From an uncultured Roseibium sp. (GTDB taxonomy: Bacteria > Pseudomonadota > Alphaproteobacteria > Rhizobiales > Stappiaceae): a stretch of 64,000 nt of DNA. Position numbers and translations under genes: made by a program. Each line of letters begins with the position of its first letter. The stretch's first letter is position 1. Below are positions 1 to 8,850 of the stretch, piece by piece. The stretch lies in NCBI RefSeq assembly GCF_947494555.1, contig NZ_CANLVF010000009.1:106119-170118 (forward strand). Direction: 5' to 3'. Below the pieces are notes generated by a model. The model was not told the origin of the DNA and did not search any database. It saw only the letters and a program-made list of their open reading frames with translations.

Positions 1-1
1 C

Positions 2-853
2 GTTCTGCTCTCAACCACGATTGTCGAATCAGGACTGGACATCCCGACCGCGAACACGCTGATCGTACACCGGGCCGATATGTTCGGTCTGGCGCAACTC
101 TACCAGCTGCGCGGACGTGTCGGGCGCTCCAAAACACGGGCTTATGCGCTCTTCACGGTTCCGGCCAACAAGACACTCACGGCGACAGCCGAAAGAAGGC
201 TCAAGGTGCTGCAATCGCTGGAAACACTCGGCGCCGGTTTTCAGCTCGCCAGTCACGATCTGGATATTCGCGGGGCAGGGAACCTCCTTGGCGAAGAACA
301 GTCAGGCCATATCAAGGAGGTAGGCTTCGAACTCTATCAGCAGATGCTGGAAGAGGCGGTGGCGCAGCTCAAGGATGGTGGCGCTGATTACGGCGAAGAA
401 CAATGGTCACCACAAATCAACATCGGGACGCCGGTCCTCATTCCGGAGGACTATGTCGCTGATCTCCAGCTGCGTCTGCAGCTCTACCGCCGGTTGGGAG
501 ATGTCACCGAAGCGGAGGAAATCGACGCGTTCGGTGCAGAACTTATCGACCGGTTCGGACCCTTGCCGGAAGAAGTGCAGCATCTTCTGAAGATCGTCTA
601 TATCAAGGGACTGTGCCGCAAGGCGAATGTAGAGAAGGTCGACGCCGGTCCGAAGGGCATGGTGGTCAGTTTCCGCAACAGCGAGTTTTCCAACCCGGCC
701 GGTCTCGTTTCCTATATCGCGGAGCAGGGCGTTCTTGCAAAGATCCGTCCGGACCAGCGTGTGGTGCTAAGCCGGGATTGGGAAAAGACGGATTCGCGGC
801 TCAAAGGGACTGCCACCATTTTGACGAAGCTGGCGCGACTTGCGGCGGCTTGA
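2..853 (+). CDS. mfd: Transcription-repair coupling factor Mfd, C-terminal part
   Basis: Mfd is the ATP-driven translocase that removes stalled RNA polymerase and recruits UvrA to DNA lesions. The reading frame is open from base 2, so the 5' part lies outside the window; 283 codons are visible against about 1,150 in the family. The first visible residues hold helicase motif V (TTIVESGLDIP) and motif VI (QLYQLRGRVGRS) of the second RecA-like lobe. They are followed by the helical segment ending in GNLLGEEQSGHI and by the C-terminal TRCF domain. The TGA stop is at 851-853. The next gene, pcm, converges on it. Identification is firm; only completeness is unknown. Confidence 0.96.
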   Translation, partial: VLLSTTIVESGLDIPTANTLIVHRADMFGLAQLYQLRGRVGRSKTRAYALFTVPANKTLTATAERRLKVLQSLETLGAGFQLASHDLDIRGAGNLLGEEQSGHIKEVGFELYQQMLEEAVAQLKDGGADYGEEQWSPQINIGTPVLIPEDYVADLQLRLQLYRRLGDVTEAEEIDAFGAELIDRFGPLPEEVQHLLKIVYIKGLCRKANVEKVDAGPKGMVVSFRNSEFSNPAGLVSYIAEQGVLAKIRPDQRVVLSRDWEKTDSRLKGTATILTKLARLAAA

Positions 854-883
854 TCGGCATCCAGCCGATGGGAATGTAACGGC

Positions 884-1534
884 TTAATCAGACCAACCGT
901 CTTCGCCGACCAGGGGTACAAAAGCCACTCCGCCGTGGCTTTCGGTTTCAAATTTTTGTTCGGAAATTCTGCGAATACGAAGAAGGTCCTGGTTCATTCT
1001 GCTGTTGCCGACTGGAATAACCAGTCGGCCACCTGATTTCAGCTGGTGTTTCAACACCTCCGGTACTGCGGGTGCGCCGGCAGAAACCAGGATCGCATCA
1101 TAAGGGCTTCTGTCAGGAAACCCGATAGTGCCGTCGATGCAATGGACCTCGACCGGGTTGCACTCCAGTACGCCGAGAACGTCACGGGCATTTTTTGCAA
1201 GCTCCGAGATACGTTCAACGGTGACCACATGGCCGCACAGCTCCGACAGAACGGCGGCGGCGTATCCGGATCCTGTTCCAACCTCCAGAACCGTGTCAGT
1301 TGCAGAAAGTTCAAGCAGCTCACACATCAGCGCAACCATGTAAGGCTGCGAGATCGACTGGTAGTGGCCAATGGTGAGCGGCATGTCCCGGTAAGCATGT
1401 TCAGAGAGTTTCTTTGAGACAAACCGATGCCGTGGAACCTTCCGCATGGCGGCCAGTACACGTTTGTCGCGAAGACCGCGGCCTTCGAGCTGCCTCGACA
1501 CCATTTCCTCACGCGCATCTGCAAATCGGTCCAT
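884..1534 (-). CDS. pcm: Protein-L-isoaspartate O-methyltransferase
   Basis: This SAM-dependent methyltransferase methylates L-isoaspartyl residues in aged proteins and starts their repair. The 216-residue length is normal for the family. The SAM-binding motif I is EVGTGSGYAAAVL. The family signature QSISQPYMVA precedes it, and the usual GRLVIPVG strand is near the C-terminus. The ATG at 1534 has a strong GGAGGGG ribosome site about seven bases upstream. The gene runs against mfd and away from the ftsB-like gene, so the 80-base gap at 1535-1614 must hold divergent promoters. Confidence 0.93.
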   Translation of the reverse strand: MDRFADAREEMVSRQLEGRGLRDKRVLAAMRKVPRHRFVSKKLSEHAYRDMPLTIGHYQSISQPYMVALMCELLELSATDTVLEVGTGSGYAAAVLSELCGHVVTVERISELAKNARDVLGVLECNPVEVHCIDGTIGFPDRSPYDAILVSAGAPAVPEVLKHQLKSGGRLVIPVGNSRMNQDLLRIRRISEQKFETESHGGVAFVPLVGEDGWSD

Positions 1535-1659
1535 GTCCGGCCCCTCCAGTCATTTGCGAATTAACCGGCATTTGAATGACTGTCTCAAGACTCTATTAAA
1601 CCTAACCCCGCATAGTGGAGAAACAAAGAGACCAAGAGTTCAGCGTTAAGGTCCCAAGA

Positions 1660-2001
1660 GTGCCCCGAGCAGCTACCCGCCAGCGAAAACAGTCTTTCAT
1701 TCGCCGCCTCATTACGCCCGCTATCGCTATTGCGGCGCTTGGTTATTTCGGATTTCACGCCATGAGCGGTGAACTCGGTCTGGTTGGCCGAGCCATGATC
1801 GAGAGCAGGGTCTCTGAGCTCGAGGCCGAGCTCGAAGTCCTGTCGGGAGAGCGGCAAGAGCTTGTAGCCCGCGTCAGCCTGCTCAGGCCTGAAAGTCTTG
1901 ACCCGGATATGCTGGACGAACGTGCCCGGCTGAACCTAAATCTTGTGCATACAAACGAACTGGTCGTCCTTCGACCCGGACATCGCTACACCATGAACTA
2001 A
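1660..2001 (+). CDS. ftsB: FtsB/DivIC-family septum formation initiator
   Basis: This is a small bitopic membrane protein of the FtsB/DivIC family, which bridges early and late divisome proteins. A basic N-terminus (RQRKQSFIRR) leads into one membrane segment (LITPAIAIAALGYFGFHAM). A leucine/glutamate-rich coiled coil follows (SRVSELEAELEVLSGERQEL), then the conserved short C-terminal region with MLDERARLNLN. The GTG at 1660 has AAGG eight bases upstream and gives 113 residues; an in-frame GTG at 1615 would give 128 but has no clear ribosome site. Position just before pdhA is usual in Rhizobiales. The symbol is by family, since alphaproteobacterial members are divergent. Confidence 0.85.
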   Translation: MPRAATRQRKQSFIRRLITPAIAIAALGYFGFHAMSGELGLVGRAMIESRVSELEAELEVLSGERQELVARVSLLRPESLDPDMLDERARLNLNLVHTNELVVLRPGHRYTMN

Positions 2002-2175
2002 AAAATGGTTCATTTTTAGTGATTAACAATATTCTTGTTAAAATCTATTTTTCGCATTGAAAGCAATAATTTAAATCGCTTCAAGTTCCCGTTTTATTTG
2101 GATTGGATTGACAGGAGCAACAGGATAAGTTGCAGCTACCTGTCTTAGGGGAAACGTCACGCCGAGAAGAGGGTT
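2002..2175 (+). promoter_or_regulatory. AT-rich leader upstream of the pdh operon
   Basis: This 174-base gap separates ftsB from pdhA and is clearly richer in A and T than the genes around it. It includes a palindrome AACAATATTCTTGTT at 2025-2039 and a TTGACA sequence near 2108 that could be a -35 element. A strong ribosome site, GAGAAGAGGG, precedes the pdhA ATG. It is the obvious place for the promoter of pdhA-pdhB-pdhC-lpd, but no promoter can be proven by eye. Confidence 0.45.
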
Positions 2176-3225
2176 ATGGCCACAGCATCAAAGACCACTT
2201 CCGCTCGCTCCAAGAGCGCTAGCCGGACCCGCAGCACCGCCAAGAAAGCGAAGCCTGCGATCGCCGAGTTCGACAAGGACGAAGAACTTCACGCTTACCG
2301 CGAAATGCTTCTGATCCGCCGATTTGAGGAAAAAGCCGGACAATTGTACGGCATGGGTCTCATCGGCGGGTTTTGTCATTTGTATATCGGGCAGGAAGCT
2401 GTCGTGGTCGGTATGCAGATGGCCAAAAAAGACGGCGATCAGATGATCACCGGCTATCGCGACCACGGCCATATGCTGGCAATGGACCTCGACCCCGGCG
2501 CTGTCATGGCGGAACTCACGGGTCGTCGCGGCGGTCTTTCCAAAGGGAAGGGCGGGTCGATGCATATGTTCTCCAAAGAGAAACATTTCTACGGCGGCCA
2601 CGGTATTGTCGGAGCCCAGGTTTCGCTTGGAACCGGGCTTGGTTTTGCCAACAAGTATCGCGAAAATGGCAACGTTTCCATGGCGTTCTTCGGTGACGGC
2701 GCTTCCAACCAGGGCCAGGTCTACGAGAGCTTCAACATGGCAGAGCTCTGGAAACTCCCGGTCGTCTACGTGATCGAGAACAACAAATACGGCATGGGAA
2801 CGAGCATCAATCGCGCCTCGGCCACTACAGATCTTTCCCAGCGCGGGGCCTCGTTCGGTATCCCCGGCGAGCAGGTTGACGGGATGGATGTGCGGGCCGT
2901 GAAGGCTGCATCAGACAAGGCGCTTGCCTGGTGCCGCGAAGGCAAGGGGCCGTACATCCTTGAAATGATCACCTACCGCTATCGCGGTCACTCCATGTCC
3001 GATCCGGCGAAATACCGTTCCAAGGATGAAGTCCAGAAAATGCGGACCGAGCATGACCCGATCGAGCAGGTCAGGGTTCGGATGATCGAAAAGGGCTGGG
3101 CGAGCGAAGACGACCTGAAGGCGATCGACAAGGATGTCCGTGCGAAGGTCGCGGAAGCAGCTGAATTTGCTCAGAATGATCCGGAACCGGACGCATCTGA
3201 ACTTTACACTGACATTTTGCTGTAA
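2176..3225 (+). CDS. pdhA: Pyruvate dehydrogenase E1 component, alpha subunit
   Basis: With PdhB this subunit forms the thiamine-diphosphate enzyme that decarboxylates pyruvate and passes the acetyl group to the lipoyl arm of E2. The protein has 349 residues, normal for the alpha subunit of two-chain E1. The thiamine-diphosphate motif begins GDGASNQGQVYE and ends VIENN. The phosphorylation-loop-like segment YRYRGHSMSDPAKYR is conserved. The first 30 residues are a Lys/Ala/Ser-rich tail typical of alphaproteobacterial PdhA. The pdhB start follows the stop by 13 bases, so the two are surely cotranscribed. Confidence 0.97.
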   Translation: MATASKTTSARSKSASRTRSTAKKAKPAIAEFDKDEELHAYREMLLIRRFEEKAGQLYGMGLIGGFCHLYIGQEAVVVGMQMAKKDGDQMITGYRDHGHMLAMDLDPGAVMAELTGRRGGLSKGKGGSMHMFSKEKHFYGGHGIVGAQVSLGTGLGFANKYRENGNVSMAFFGDGASNQGQVYESFNMAELWKLPVVYVIENNKYGMGTSINRASATTDLSQRGASFGIPGEQVDGMDVRAVKAASDKALAWCREGKGPYILEMITYRYRGHSMSDPAKYRSKDEVQKMRTEHDPIEQVRVRMIEKGWASEDDLKAIDKDVRAKVAEAAEFAQNDPEPDASELYTDILL

Positions 3226-3238
3226 GCCGGGGGAAGAA

Positions 3239-4618
3239 ATGCCGATTGATATTTTGATGCCGGCGCTCTCGCCGACAATGGAAGAGGGCAAGCTCGCCAA
3301 GTGGCTGAAAGCCGAGGGCGACGCGGTGACCGCAGGCGACGTGATCGCCGAGATCGAGACCGACAAGGCGACGATGGAAGTCGAAGCTGTCGACGAGGGC
3401 ACGCTTGGCAAGATCCTGGTTCCGGAAGGGACCGACAACGTCAAGGTCAACGAGAAAATCGCCGTGCTTCTTGGTGAGGGCGAGGACGCAAGTGCAATGG
3501 ACGCGGCCTCTGCTGCTCCGGCAGCAGCGCCGGCTCAGGCCGAAGTGCCGAGTACAGCTGCTGCGCCGGCAGCTCCTGCCGCCCCTGTCGTGTCAGAGCC
3601 AGCGGAAGATCCGGAAATTCCGGCCGGTACCGCAATGAAGACCTCCACAGTCCGCGAAGCTCTGCGGGATGCGATGGCGGAAGAAATGCGCCGTGACCCG
3701 GACGTTTTTGTCATGGGTGAGGAAGTGGCCGAGTATCAGGGGGCCTACAAGATCACCCAGGGTCTTCTGGACGAATTCAGCGAAAAACGCGTGATCGACA
3801 CACCTATCACCGAACATGGGTTTACGGGCCTGGGCGTCGGTGCCGCAATGTCGGGCCTGCGTCCAATCGTTGAGTTCATGACATTCAACTTTGCCATGCA
3901 GGCGATGGATCAGATCATCAATTCCGCTGCGAAGACGCTGTATATGTCCGGTGGACAGATGGGTGCACCGATTGTTTTCCGTGGCCCGAACGGGGCGGCG
4001 GCACGCGTTGGCGCGCAGCATTCGCAAGACTATGCCGCATGGTATGCTCATGTTCCCGGTCTGAAGGTTATCCAGCCTTATTCCGCGGCAGATGCAAAGG
4101 GTCTGTTGAAGGCGGCGATCCGGGATCCGAACCCCGTCATCTTCTTGGAAAATGAAATCCTCTACGGTCATTCCTTCGAAATTCCGGATATGGACGATTT
4201 CGTCCTGCCAATCGGCAAGGCGAAGATCGAACGCGGCGGTACGGACGTAACGCTCGTTTCCTGGGGCATCGGCATGACCTATGCGTTGAAGGCCGCGGAC
4301 GAACTGGCTGGCATGGGTATTTCGGCGGAAGTCATCAACCTGCGCACCATTCGTCCTCTCGATATCGATACGGTTCTTGCTTCCGTGCGTAAAACGGGAC
4401 GGGTCGTCACCATAGAGGAAGCCTTTCCGATGTGTTCGGTCTCTTCCGAAATCGCCTACCAGGTTCAGGAAAAAGCATTTGACTACCTTGACGCTCCCGT
4501 CTTGCGGGTGACAGGCAAGGACGTTCCGATGCCATATGCGGCAAACCTTGAAAAGCTCGCATTGCCAAGCGTTCCTGAAGTCATCGATGCGGTTAAGGCC
4601 GTGACCTACACAGCCTGA
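3239..4618 (+). CDS. pdhB: Pyruvate dehydrogenase E1 component, beta subunit, with N-terminal lipoyl domain
   Basis: This is the beta subunit of pyruvate dehydrogenase E1. The chosen ATG is preceded by GGGGGAAG and gives 459 residues. Residues 1-80 are a biotinyl/lipoyl domain with the lipoylated lysine at about K43 in ETDKATME. An Ala/Pro linker (about 85-125) joins it to the transketolase-like pyrimidine-binding domain, containing MGEEVAEYQGAYKITQGL, and the C-terminal transketolase domain. A lipoyl domain on E1-beta is known from alphaproteobacteria such as Sinorhizobium. It means both PdhB and PdhC here are likely substrates for the lipoic-acid pathway that includes lipA at 9.7 kb. Confidence 0.96.
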   Translation: MPIDILMPALSPTMEEGKLAKWLKAEGDAVTAGDVIAEIETDKATMEVEAVDEGTLGKILVPEGTDNVKVNEKIAVLLGEGEDASAMDAASAAPAAAPAQAEVPSTAAAPAAPAAPVVSEPAEDPEIPAGTAMKTSTVREALRDAMAEEMRRDPDVFVMGEEVAEYQGAYKITQGLLDEFSEKRVIDTPITEHGFTGLGVGAAMSGLRPIVEFMTFNFAMQAMDQIINSAAKTLYMSGGQMGAPIVFRGPNGAAARVGAQHSQDYAAWYAHVPGLKVIQPYSAADAKGLLKAAIRDPNPVIFLENEILYGHSFEIPDMDDFVLPIGKAKIERGGTDVTLVSWGIGMTYALKAADELAGMGISAEVINLRTIRPLDIDTVLASVRKTGRVVTIEEAFPMCSVSSEIAYQVQEKAFDYLDAPVLRVTGKDVPMPYAANLEKLALPSVPEVIDAVKAVTYTA

Positions 4619-4634
4619 ACCGGGGGAGACGGAC

Positions 4635-5960
4635 ATGCCAATTAATATCACCATGCCGGCCCTTTCCCCGACGATGGAAGAGGGCAACCTGGCCAAATGG
4701 CTGGTCAAGGAAGGCGATCAGGTTTCCGCAGGCGATGTGATCGCCGAGATCGAAACCGACAAGGCCACGATGGAAGTTGAGGCCGTCGACGAGGGCACTG
4801 TCGGCAAGATCGTCGTCCCAGCCGGCAGCGAAGGCGTCAAAGTCAACGCACTGATAGCGGTACTGCTTGAAGACGGTGAAGACGCAGGTTCCATTGATAC
4901 GGCTGCAGCTGCAGCTGCAGCTCCTGCGCCGGCAGCTGCCGAAGCAGCGGCTCCGGCCACCGCAGCAGCTGCCCCTGCGGCTGCTGCACCGGCTGGTCCG
5001 GCACCGGTCGCTGCCGATGGCGCCCGTATCTTTGCTTCTCCGCTTGCAAGACGGCTTGCCAAGTTGAACAGCCTGGATCTGTCCGCACTGAGCGGTACCG
5101 GGCCACACGGCAGGATCGTCAAGCGGGACATCGAAGCGGCCCTCGCGGCAGGGACAGGCAAAGCTGCACCGGCAGCGGAAGCGCCGAAGGCAGCTGCCGC
5201 TCCAACGCCTGCGGCAGGTCCTTCGGCAGAACAGGTTCTGAAGCTCTTCGACGAAGACAGCTATGAACTTGTCCCGCATGACGGCATGCGCAAGACCATT
5301 GCCAAACGCCTGACAGAGTCCAAGCAGACCATTCCGCATTTCTATGTATCCGTGGATGTCGAACTGGACGGGCTGCTCGCGCTCAGGGCGCAACTCAACG
5401 GGGCAGCGGCAACCGACAAGGATGGTAAGCCGGCTTACAAGCTCTCCGTAAACGACATGACCATCAAGGCGCTGGCATTGGCGCTTCGTGATGTTCCGGA
5501 TGCAAACGTGTCCTGGACCGACGAAAACATGGTCATGCACAAACATGCCGATGTGGGCGTTGCGGTCTCAATCCCTGGCGGCCTTATCACGCCGATCATC
5601 CGCCGCGCGGAAGAAAAGCCACTCTCCGTCATCTCAAACGAGATGAAAGACCTCGGCAAGCGGGCCAAGGAACGCAAGTTGAAGCCGGAAGAGTACCAGG
5701 GTGGTACGACGGCGGTTTCCAACATGGGCATGATGGGCGTCAAGGACTTCTGTGCTGTCGTCAATCCGCCGCATGCGACGATCCTCGCAGTCGGTGCCGG
5801 CGAAAAGCGTCCCGTTGTCAAAAACGATGCGCTTGCGGTCGCGACGGTCATGACGGTCACGCTCTCCACTGACCATCGTTGTGTCGACGGTGCGCTTGGG
5901 GCGGAACTGCTCGCCGCTTTCAAAGGCTATATCGAAAATCCGATGAGCATGCTGGTCTGA
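4635..5960 (+). CDS. pdhC: Dihydrolipoamide acetyltransferase, pyruvate dehydrogenase E2
   Basis: E2 core of the pyruvate dehydrogenase complex; it transfers acetyl from the lipoyl arm to coenzyme A. The protein has 441 residues. There is one lipoyl domain (1-80, lysine about K43 in ETDKATME). A long Ala/Pro linker (about 85-130) follows, then the peripheral-subunit-binding domain starting RIFASPLARRLAKL. After a second linker comes the 2-oxoacid acetyltransferase domain with the catalytic motif DHRCVDG (His about 414). The gene follows pdhB by 16 bases with ribosome site GGGGGAG. The lipoyl domain is nearly identical to that of PdhB, suggesting domain duplication. Confidence 0.97.
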   Translation: MPINITMPALSPTMEEGNLAKWLVKEGDQVSAGDVIAEIETDKATMEVEAVDEGTVGKIVVPAGSEGVKVNALIAVLLEDGEDAGSIDTAAAAAAAPAPAAAEAAAPATAAAAPAAAAPAGPAPVAADGARIFASPLARRLAKLNSLDLSALSGTGPHGRIVKRDIEAALAAGTGKAAPAAEAPKAAAAPTPAAGPSAEQVLKLFDEDSYELVPHDGMRKTIAKRLTESKQTIPHFYVSVDVELDGLLALRAQLNGAAATDKDGKPAYKLSVNDMTIKALALALRDVPDANVSWTDENMVMHKHADVGVAVSIPGGLITPIIRRAEEKPLSVISNEMKDLGKRAKERKLKPEEYQGGTTAVSNMGMMGVKDFCAVVNPPHATILAVGAGEKRPVVKNDALAVATVMTVTLSTDHRCVDGALGAELLAAFKGYIENPMSMLV

Positions 5961-6032
5961 TGCATGCTTTCCGGCGCGACGGCGACGTCGCGCCGTTTTC
6001 GAACGATGACTTCTTTCGCCGGGGAAAACACC

Positions 6033-7475
6033 ATGGCTGATACCAACTACGACGTGATCATTATCGGCTCGGGGCCGGGTGGCTACGTGACCGCAATCCG
6101 CTCCGCTCAACTCGGATTTAAGACAGCGATAGTCGAACGCGAACACATGGGTGGCATTTGTCTCAACTGGGGCTGTATCCCGACCAAGGCACTGCTTCGC
6201 TCTGCTGAAATTTACCACTATATGCAACACGCCAACGACTACGGCCTTTCCGCAGACAATGTCTCCTTTGACCCAGCGGCAGTGGTCAAGCGGTCACGGG
6301 GTGTTTCCGGCCAGCTTACCGGCGGTGTCGGCTTCTTGATGAAAAAGAACAAGGTCGACATTGTCTGGGGTGAGGGGAAGGTCACCAAGGTTGGTGAGGT
6401 CACGGTTTCCAAGACCTCCAAGAAGGCCATGGAACCGCAGCATCCTGCGCCCAAAGGCACGAAGGGTGAGGGTGTCTACAAGGCCAAGCACATTATCGTT
6501 GCAACCGGCGCGCGCCCGCGCGTGCTTCCAGGTATAGAGCCGGACGGCAAGGATATCTGGACCTATTTCGAGGCGATGGTTCCGCCGTCCATGCCCAAGT
6601 CTCTCATTGTCATGGGCTCCGGCGCGATCGGTATCGAGTTCGCCTCGTTCTACAAAACCATGGGTGCCGACGTCACGGTCATCGAAATGATGCCGACCAT
6701 CATGCCGGTGGAAGATCCGGAAATTTCGGGTCTTGCCAAGAAAAAGATGGAAAAGCAGGGCATCAAGTTTTTGCTGGAAGCCAAGGTTTCGCAGGTCAAA
6801 AAAGGCGCGAAGGGCGTTACCGCAACGGTTGAGACCAAGGACGGCAAGAAGCAGGATCTTACTGCGGAAAAGCTTATTTCCGCCGTGGGTGTGGTCGGCA
6901 ACATCGAAAATCTCGGCCTCGAGGAACTCGGCGTCAAGACCGATCGCGGCTGCGTTGTCATCGATGGTTACGGTCGCACGAGTGTTCCCGGTATTTACGC
7001 CATTGGTGATGTCGCCGGACCTCCGATGCTGGCGCACAAGGCCGAGCATGAAGGCGTCATCTGCGTTGAAAAAATCGCAGGCAAAGATGTTCATGCAATG
7101 GACAAGTCCATGATCCCCGGCTGCACCTATTGTCACCCGCAGGTCGCCTCTGTCGGTCTTACCGAGCCGAAAGCCAAGGAAGCAGGCTACGATATCAAGG
7201 TCGGCCGCTTTCCTTTCATCGGCAATGGCAAGGCGATTGCGCTCGGCGAGCCGGACGGTCTGATCAAGACGATCTTTGATGCGAAGACCGGCCAGCTTTT
7301 GGGGGCACACATGGTTGGCGCTGAGGTGACGGAACTCATCCAGGGCTATGTCGTTGCGATGAACCTCGAGACAACGGAAGAGGACCTGATGCATACGGTC
7401 TTCCCGCATCCGACACTTTCGGAAATGATGAAGGAGTCGGTGCTCGACGCTTACGGACGAGTTCTCAACATGTAG
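6033..7475 (+). CDS. lpd: Dihydrolipoyl dehydrogenase, E3
   Basis: This FAD-dependent disulfide oxidoreductase reoxidises the lipoyl arms of 2-oxoacid dehydrogenases and makes NADH. The start MADTNYDVIIIGSGPGGY follows a GGGGAAAA ribosome site; in-frame ATGs exist upstream (5964, 6006) but lack one. It has 480 residues. The FAD dinucleotide motif is at 9-20, the redox disulfide at C43 and C48 (GGICLNWGCIPTK), the NAD motif GSGAIGIEFAS in the middle, and the catalytic histidine in PHPTLSE at the C-terminus. Placement after pdhC suggests this is the E3 dedicated to pyruvate dehydrogenase. Confidence 0.96.
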   Translation: MADTNYDVIIIGSGPGGYVTAIRSAQLGFKTAIVEREHMGGICLNWGCIPTKALLRSAEIYHYMQHANDYGLSADNVSFDPAAVVKRSRGVSGQLTGGVGFLMKKNKVDIVWGEGKVTKVGEVTVSKTSKKAMEPQHPAPKGTKGEGVYKAKHIIVATGARPRVLPGIEPDGKDIWTYFEAMVPPSMPKSLIVMGSGAIGIEFASFYKTMGADVTVIEMMPTIMPVEDPEISGLAKKKMEKQGIKFLLEAKVSQVKKGAKGVTATVETKDGKKQDLTAEKLISAVGVVGNIENLGLEELGVKTDRGCVVIDGYGRTSVPGIYAIGDVAGPPMLAHKAEHEGVICVEKIAGKDVHAMDKSMIPGCTYCHPQVASVGLTEPKAKEAGYDIKVGRFPFIGNGKAIALGEPDGLIKTIFDAKTGQLLGAHMVGAEVTELIQGYVVAMNLETTEEDLMHTVFPHPTLSEMMKESVLDAYGRVLNM

Positions 7476-7537
7476 CGCGATATGCGGGCTGCGGTGATCA
7501 AAAAGGTCTTGAAGCCTGACCGGATCGGGAACAAGCG

Positions 7538-8002
7538 ATGCTGAGCTATCTTGCGGACGGGCTAAGGTTTCTGAGTTTCGAGGGAAGCTGGTCGCTGAAG
7601 CCGCACGAGGCTCTGACCCTGAACGCGGCACTTGAATGGCTAGCGGGCGATCTTGAGAGTGTCGCCCGCGCACAGCTCGCCCAGCGCTATTTTGTCGAGC
7701 GGATGTCGAACGGTCGAATCCCGTGTTTCCGCTACTACCGGATGGACCCCGGTTTGAAGTTCGCCGGACCGCTGGGGTCCGGAGACCATTTTATCAATGT
7801 CGTCCAAAAGGTCGAACGCCGTAATCTCACCGCAAAGTGCGTCTTGCACGATGGCGTCGTGTTCGGGTTGGAATTTCCAAAGCCTGGGAACTTTTTCAAG
7901 AATGCCGACATTGAGGTGGTCTCAGTGAGTTGTGATGAAACTGCCTTCAGTTACACTGATGCTCTGGACCGTGCGGAACACGGCATCGACAGGAGTGACT
8001 AA
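7538..8002 (+). CDS. Conserved-looking protein of unknown function
   Basis: I do not recognise this 154-residue protein. It has no signal peptide or membrane segment and looks like a soluble cytoplasmic protein. The N-terminal half is helical (LNAALEWLAGDLESVARAQLAQRYF) and the C-terminal half looks strand-rich. The segment FRYYRMDPGLKFAGPLGSGD is the most distinctive stretch. The ATG at 7538 has only a weak GGGAAC upstream. It lies 62 bases after lpd and 17 bases before a small membrane-protein gene, so it may be read through from the pdh operon. Codon use and base composition match the neighbours. Confidence 0.7.
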   Translation: MLSYLADGLRFLSFEGSWSLKPHEALTLNAALEWLAGDLESVARAQLAQRYFVERMSNGRIPCFRYYRMDPGLKFAGPLGSGDHFINVVQKVERRNLTAKCVLHDGVVFGLEFPKPGNFFKNADIEVVSVSCDETAFSYTDALDRAEHGIDRSD

Positions 8003-8019
8003 ACGAGAGGGGAAGTCTG

Positions 8020-8268
8020 ATGGATGCAAAATCAATTCTGATCTGGGTTGCCATCGGGATCATTGCAGGCTGGCTTGCAAGTGTCGTTGTCGGAGGCGGC
8101 GGTATCATTCGGTACCTGCTCACAGGCGTTCTCGGTGCTTTCGTCGGTGGGTTTATTTTCAAGTTCGCAGGCATCAACATCAATCTCGGCAACGCGTATG
8201 TAAATGAAATCGTCGTCGCTGCTGTCGGGGCGATCGTTGTCGTGCTGGTGGCGCGCCTTCTAGCCTGA
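8020..8268 (+). CDS. GlsB/YeaQ/YmgE-family stress-response membrane protein
   Basis: This 82-residue protein matches the transglycosylase-associated (GlsB/YeaQ) family: three hydrophobic segments rich in glycine with the pattern IIAGWLASVVVGGGGIIRYL followed by GVLGAFVGGFIF. Family members are induced by envelope or acid stress, but their biochemical role is not established. The start ATG follows an AGAGGGG ribosome site. A second member of the family starts 55 bases downstream, so the two form a tandem pair, probably cotranscribed. Confidence 0.85.
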   Translation: MDAKSILIWVAIGIIAGWLASVVVGGGGIIRYLLTGVLGAFVGGFIFKFAGININLGNAYVNEIVVAAVGAIVVVLVARLLA

Positions 8269-8323
8269 TTGAAACGTCGCGCGCGATGGCGTTCTGGGTT
8301 CACAAAACTGAAGAGGACACGGT

Positions 8324-8563
8324 ATGGGGCTGATAGTTTCCGCAATTATAGGTTTGATCGCGGGCGCAGTTGCTCACCGTGTCCTGAACAGCCGAGGTGG
8401 TTTCCTCGGCAGCCTGGTTGTCGGTTTGATCGGCGCGCTGCTGGGGGGAGAACTCGCGTCGATCCTCAATCTGAACCTCGCCGGCGGGGTCGTTGACCGC
8501 CTGATTGTCGCGACTGTCGGTGCGATCTTGTTTTTGTTCACATGGAAGAAGGTCTTCAAATGA
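8324..8563 (+). CDS. GlsB/YeaQ-family membrane protein, second copy
   Basis: This 79-residue membrane protein has the same three-segment architecture as the gene before it (GLIAGAVAHRVLNSRGGFLG, then a Gly-rich second segment, then a hydrophobic end closing in KKVFK). The two share the glycine-rich fold but only modest identity, so the duplication is old. The start ATG follows GAGGACACGGT. It may have a membrane-stress function like its neighbour; nothing in the sequence gives a biochemical role. Confidence 0.82.
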   Translation: MGLIVSAIIGLIAGAVAHRVLNSRGGFLGSLVVGLIGALLGGELASILNLNLAGGVVDRLIVATVGAILFLFTWKKVFK

Positions 8564-8601
8564 CCTCCGTGAAAAATTCGGTAGATCAGGGATCCTTTTG
8601 A

Positions 8602-8832
8602 ATGGATATGCAATCGATTGAGGTCGCTATCTATCTAATTCTAATTCTTTATGGAGCCGTTTTTCGTGACACGATTATCCATCGACGTTTGTCATGGGTG
8701 TATGCGCTGCTGATTGGTTTAGGTGCTCTGACACTGGGTGTCAGAACATCGTTTGTGATCTTCTTTGTTTTGGTACCATTGCTGGCGGCTTGGCGCGTTC
8801 TTCATACGAGACTCCAGAACAGGATGGCCTAA
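8602..8832 (+). CDS. Small membrane protein of unknown function
   Basis: This 76-residue protein is dominated by two or three hydrophobic segments: VAIYLILILYGAVF, WVYALLIGLGALTLGV and FVIFFVLVPLLAAW. It ends in a basic tail (RVLHTRLQNRM). I do not recognise the family. It belongs to a run of three short membrane-protein genes and ends 18 bases before the fusion gene that follows. The start ATG at 8602 has GGGATCC upstream. The hydrophobic layout supports a real protein. Confidence 0.65.
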   Translation: MDMQSIEVAIYLILILYGAVFRDTIIHRRLSWVYALLIGLGALTLGVRTSFVIFFVLVPLLAAWRVLHTRLQNRMA

Positions 8833-8850
8833 GACGGAGTGAGACCACGC

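Noticed and set aside
3593..7673. Several long open frames on the reverse strand across pdhB, pdhC and lpd.
   Set aside because: They are complements of strongly coding GC-rich genes, a usual artefact; none has a family motif.
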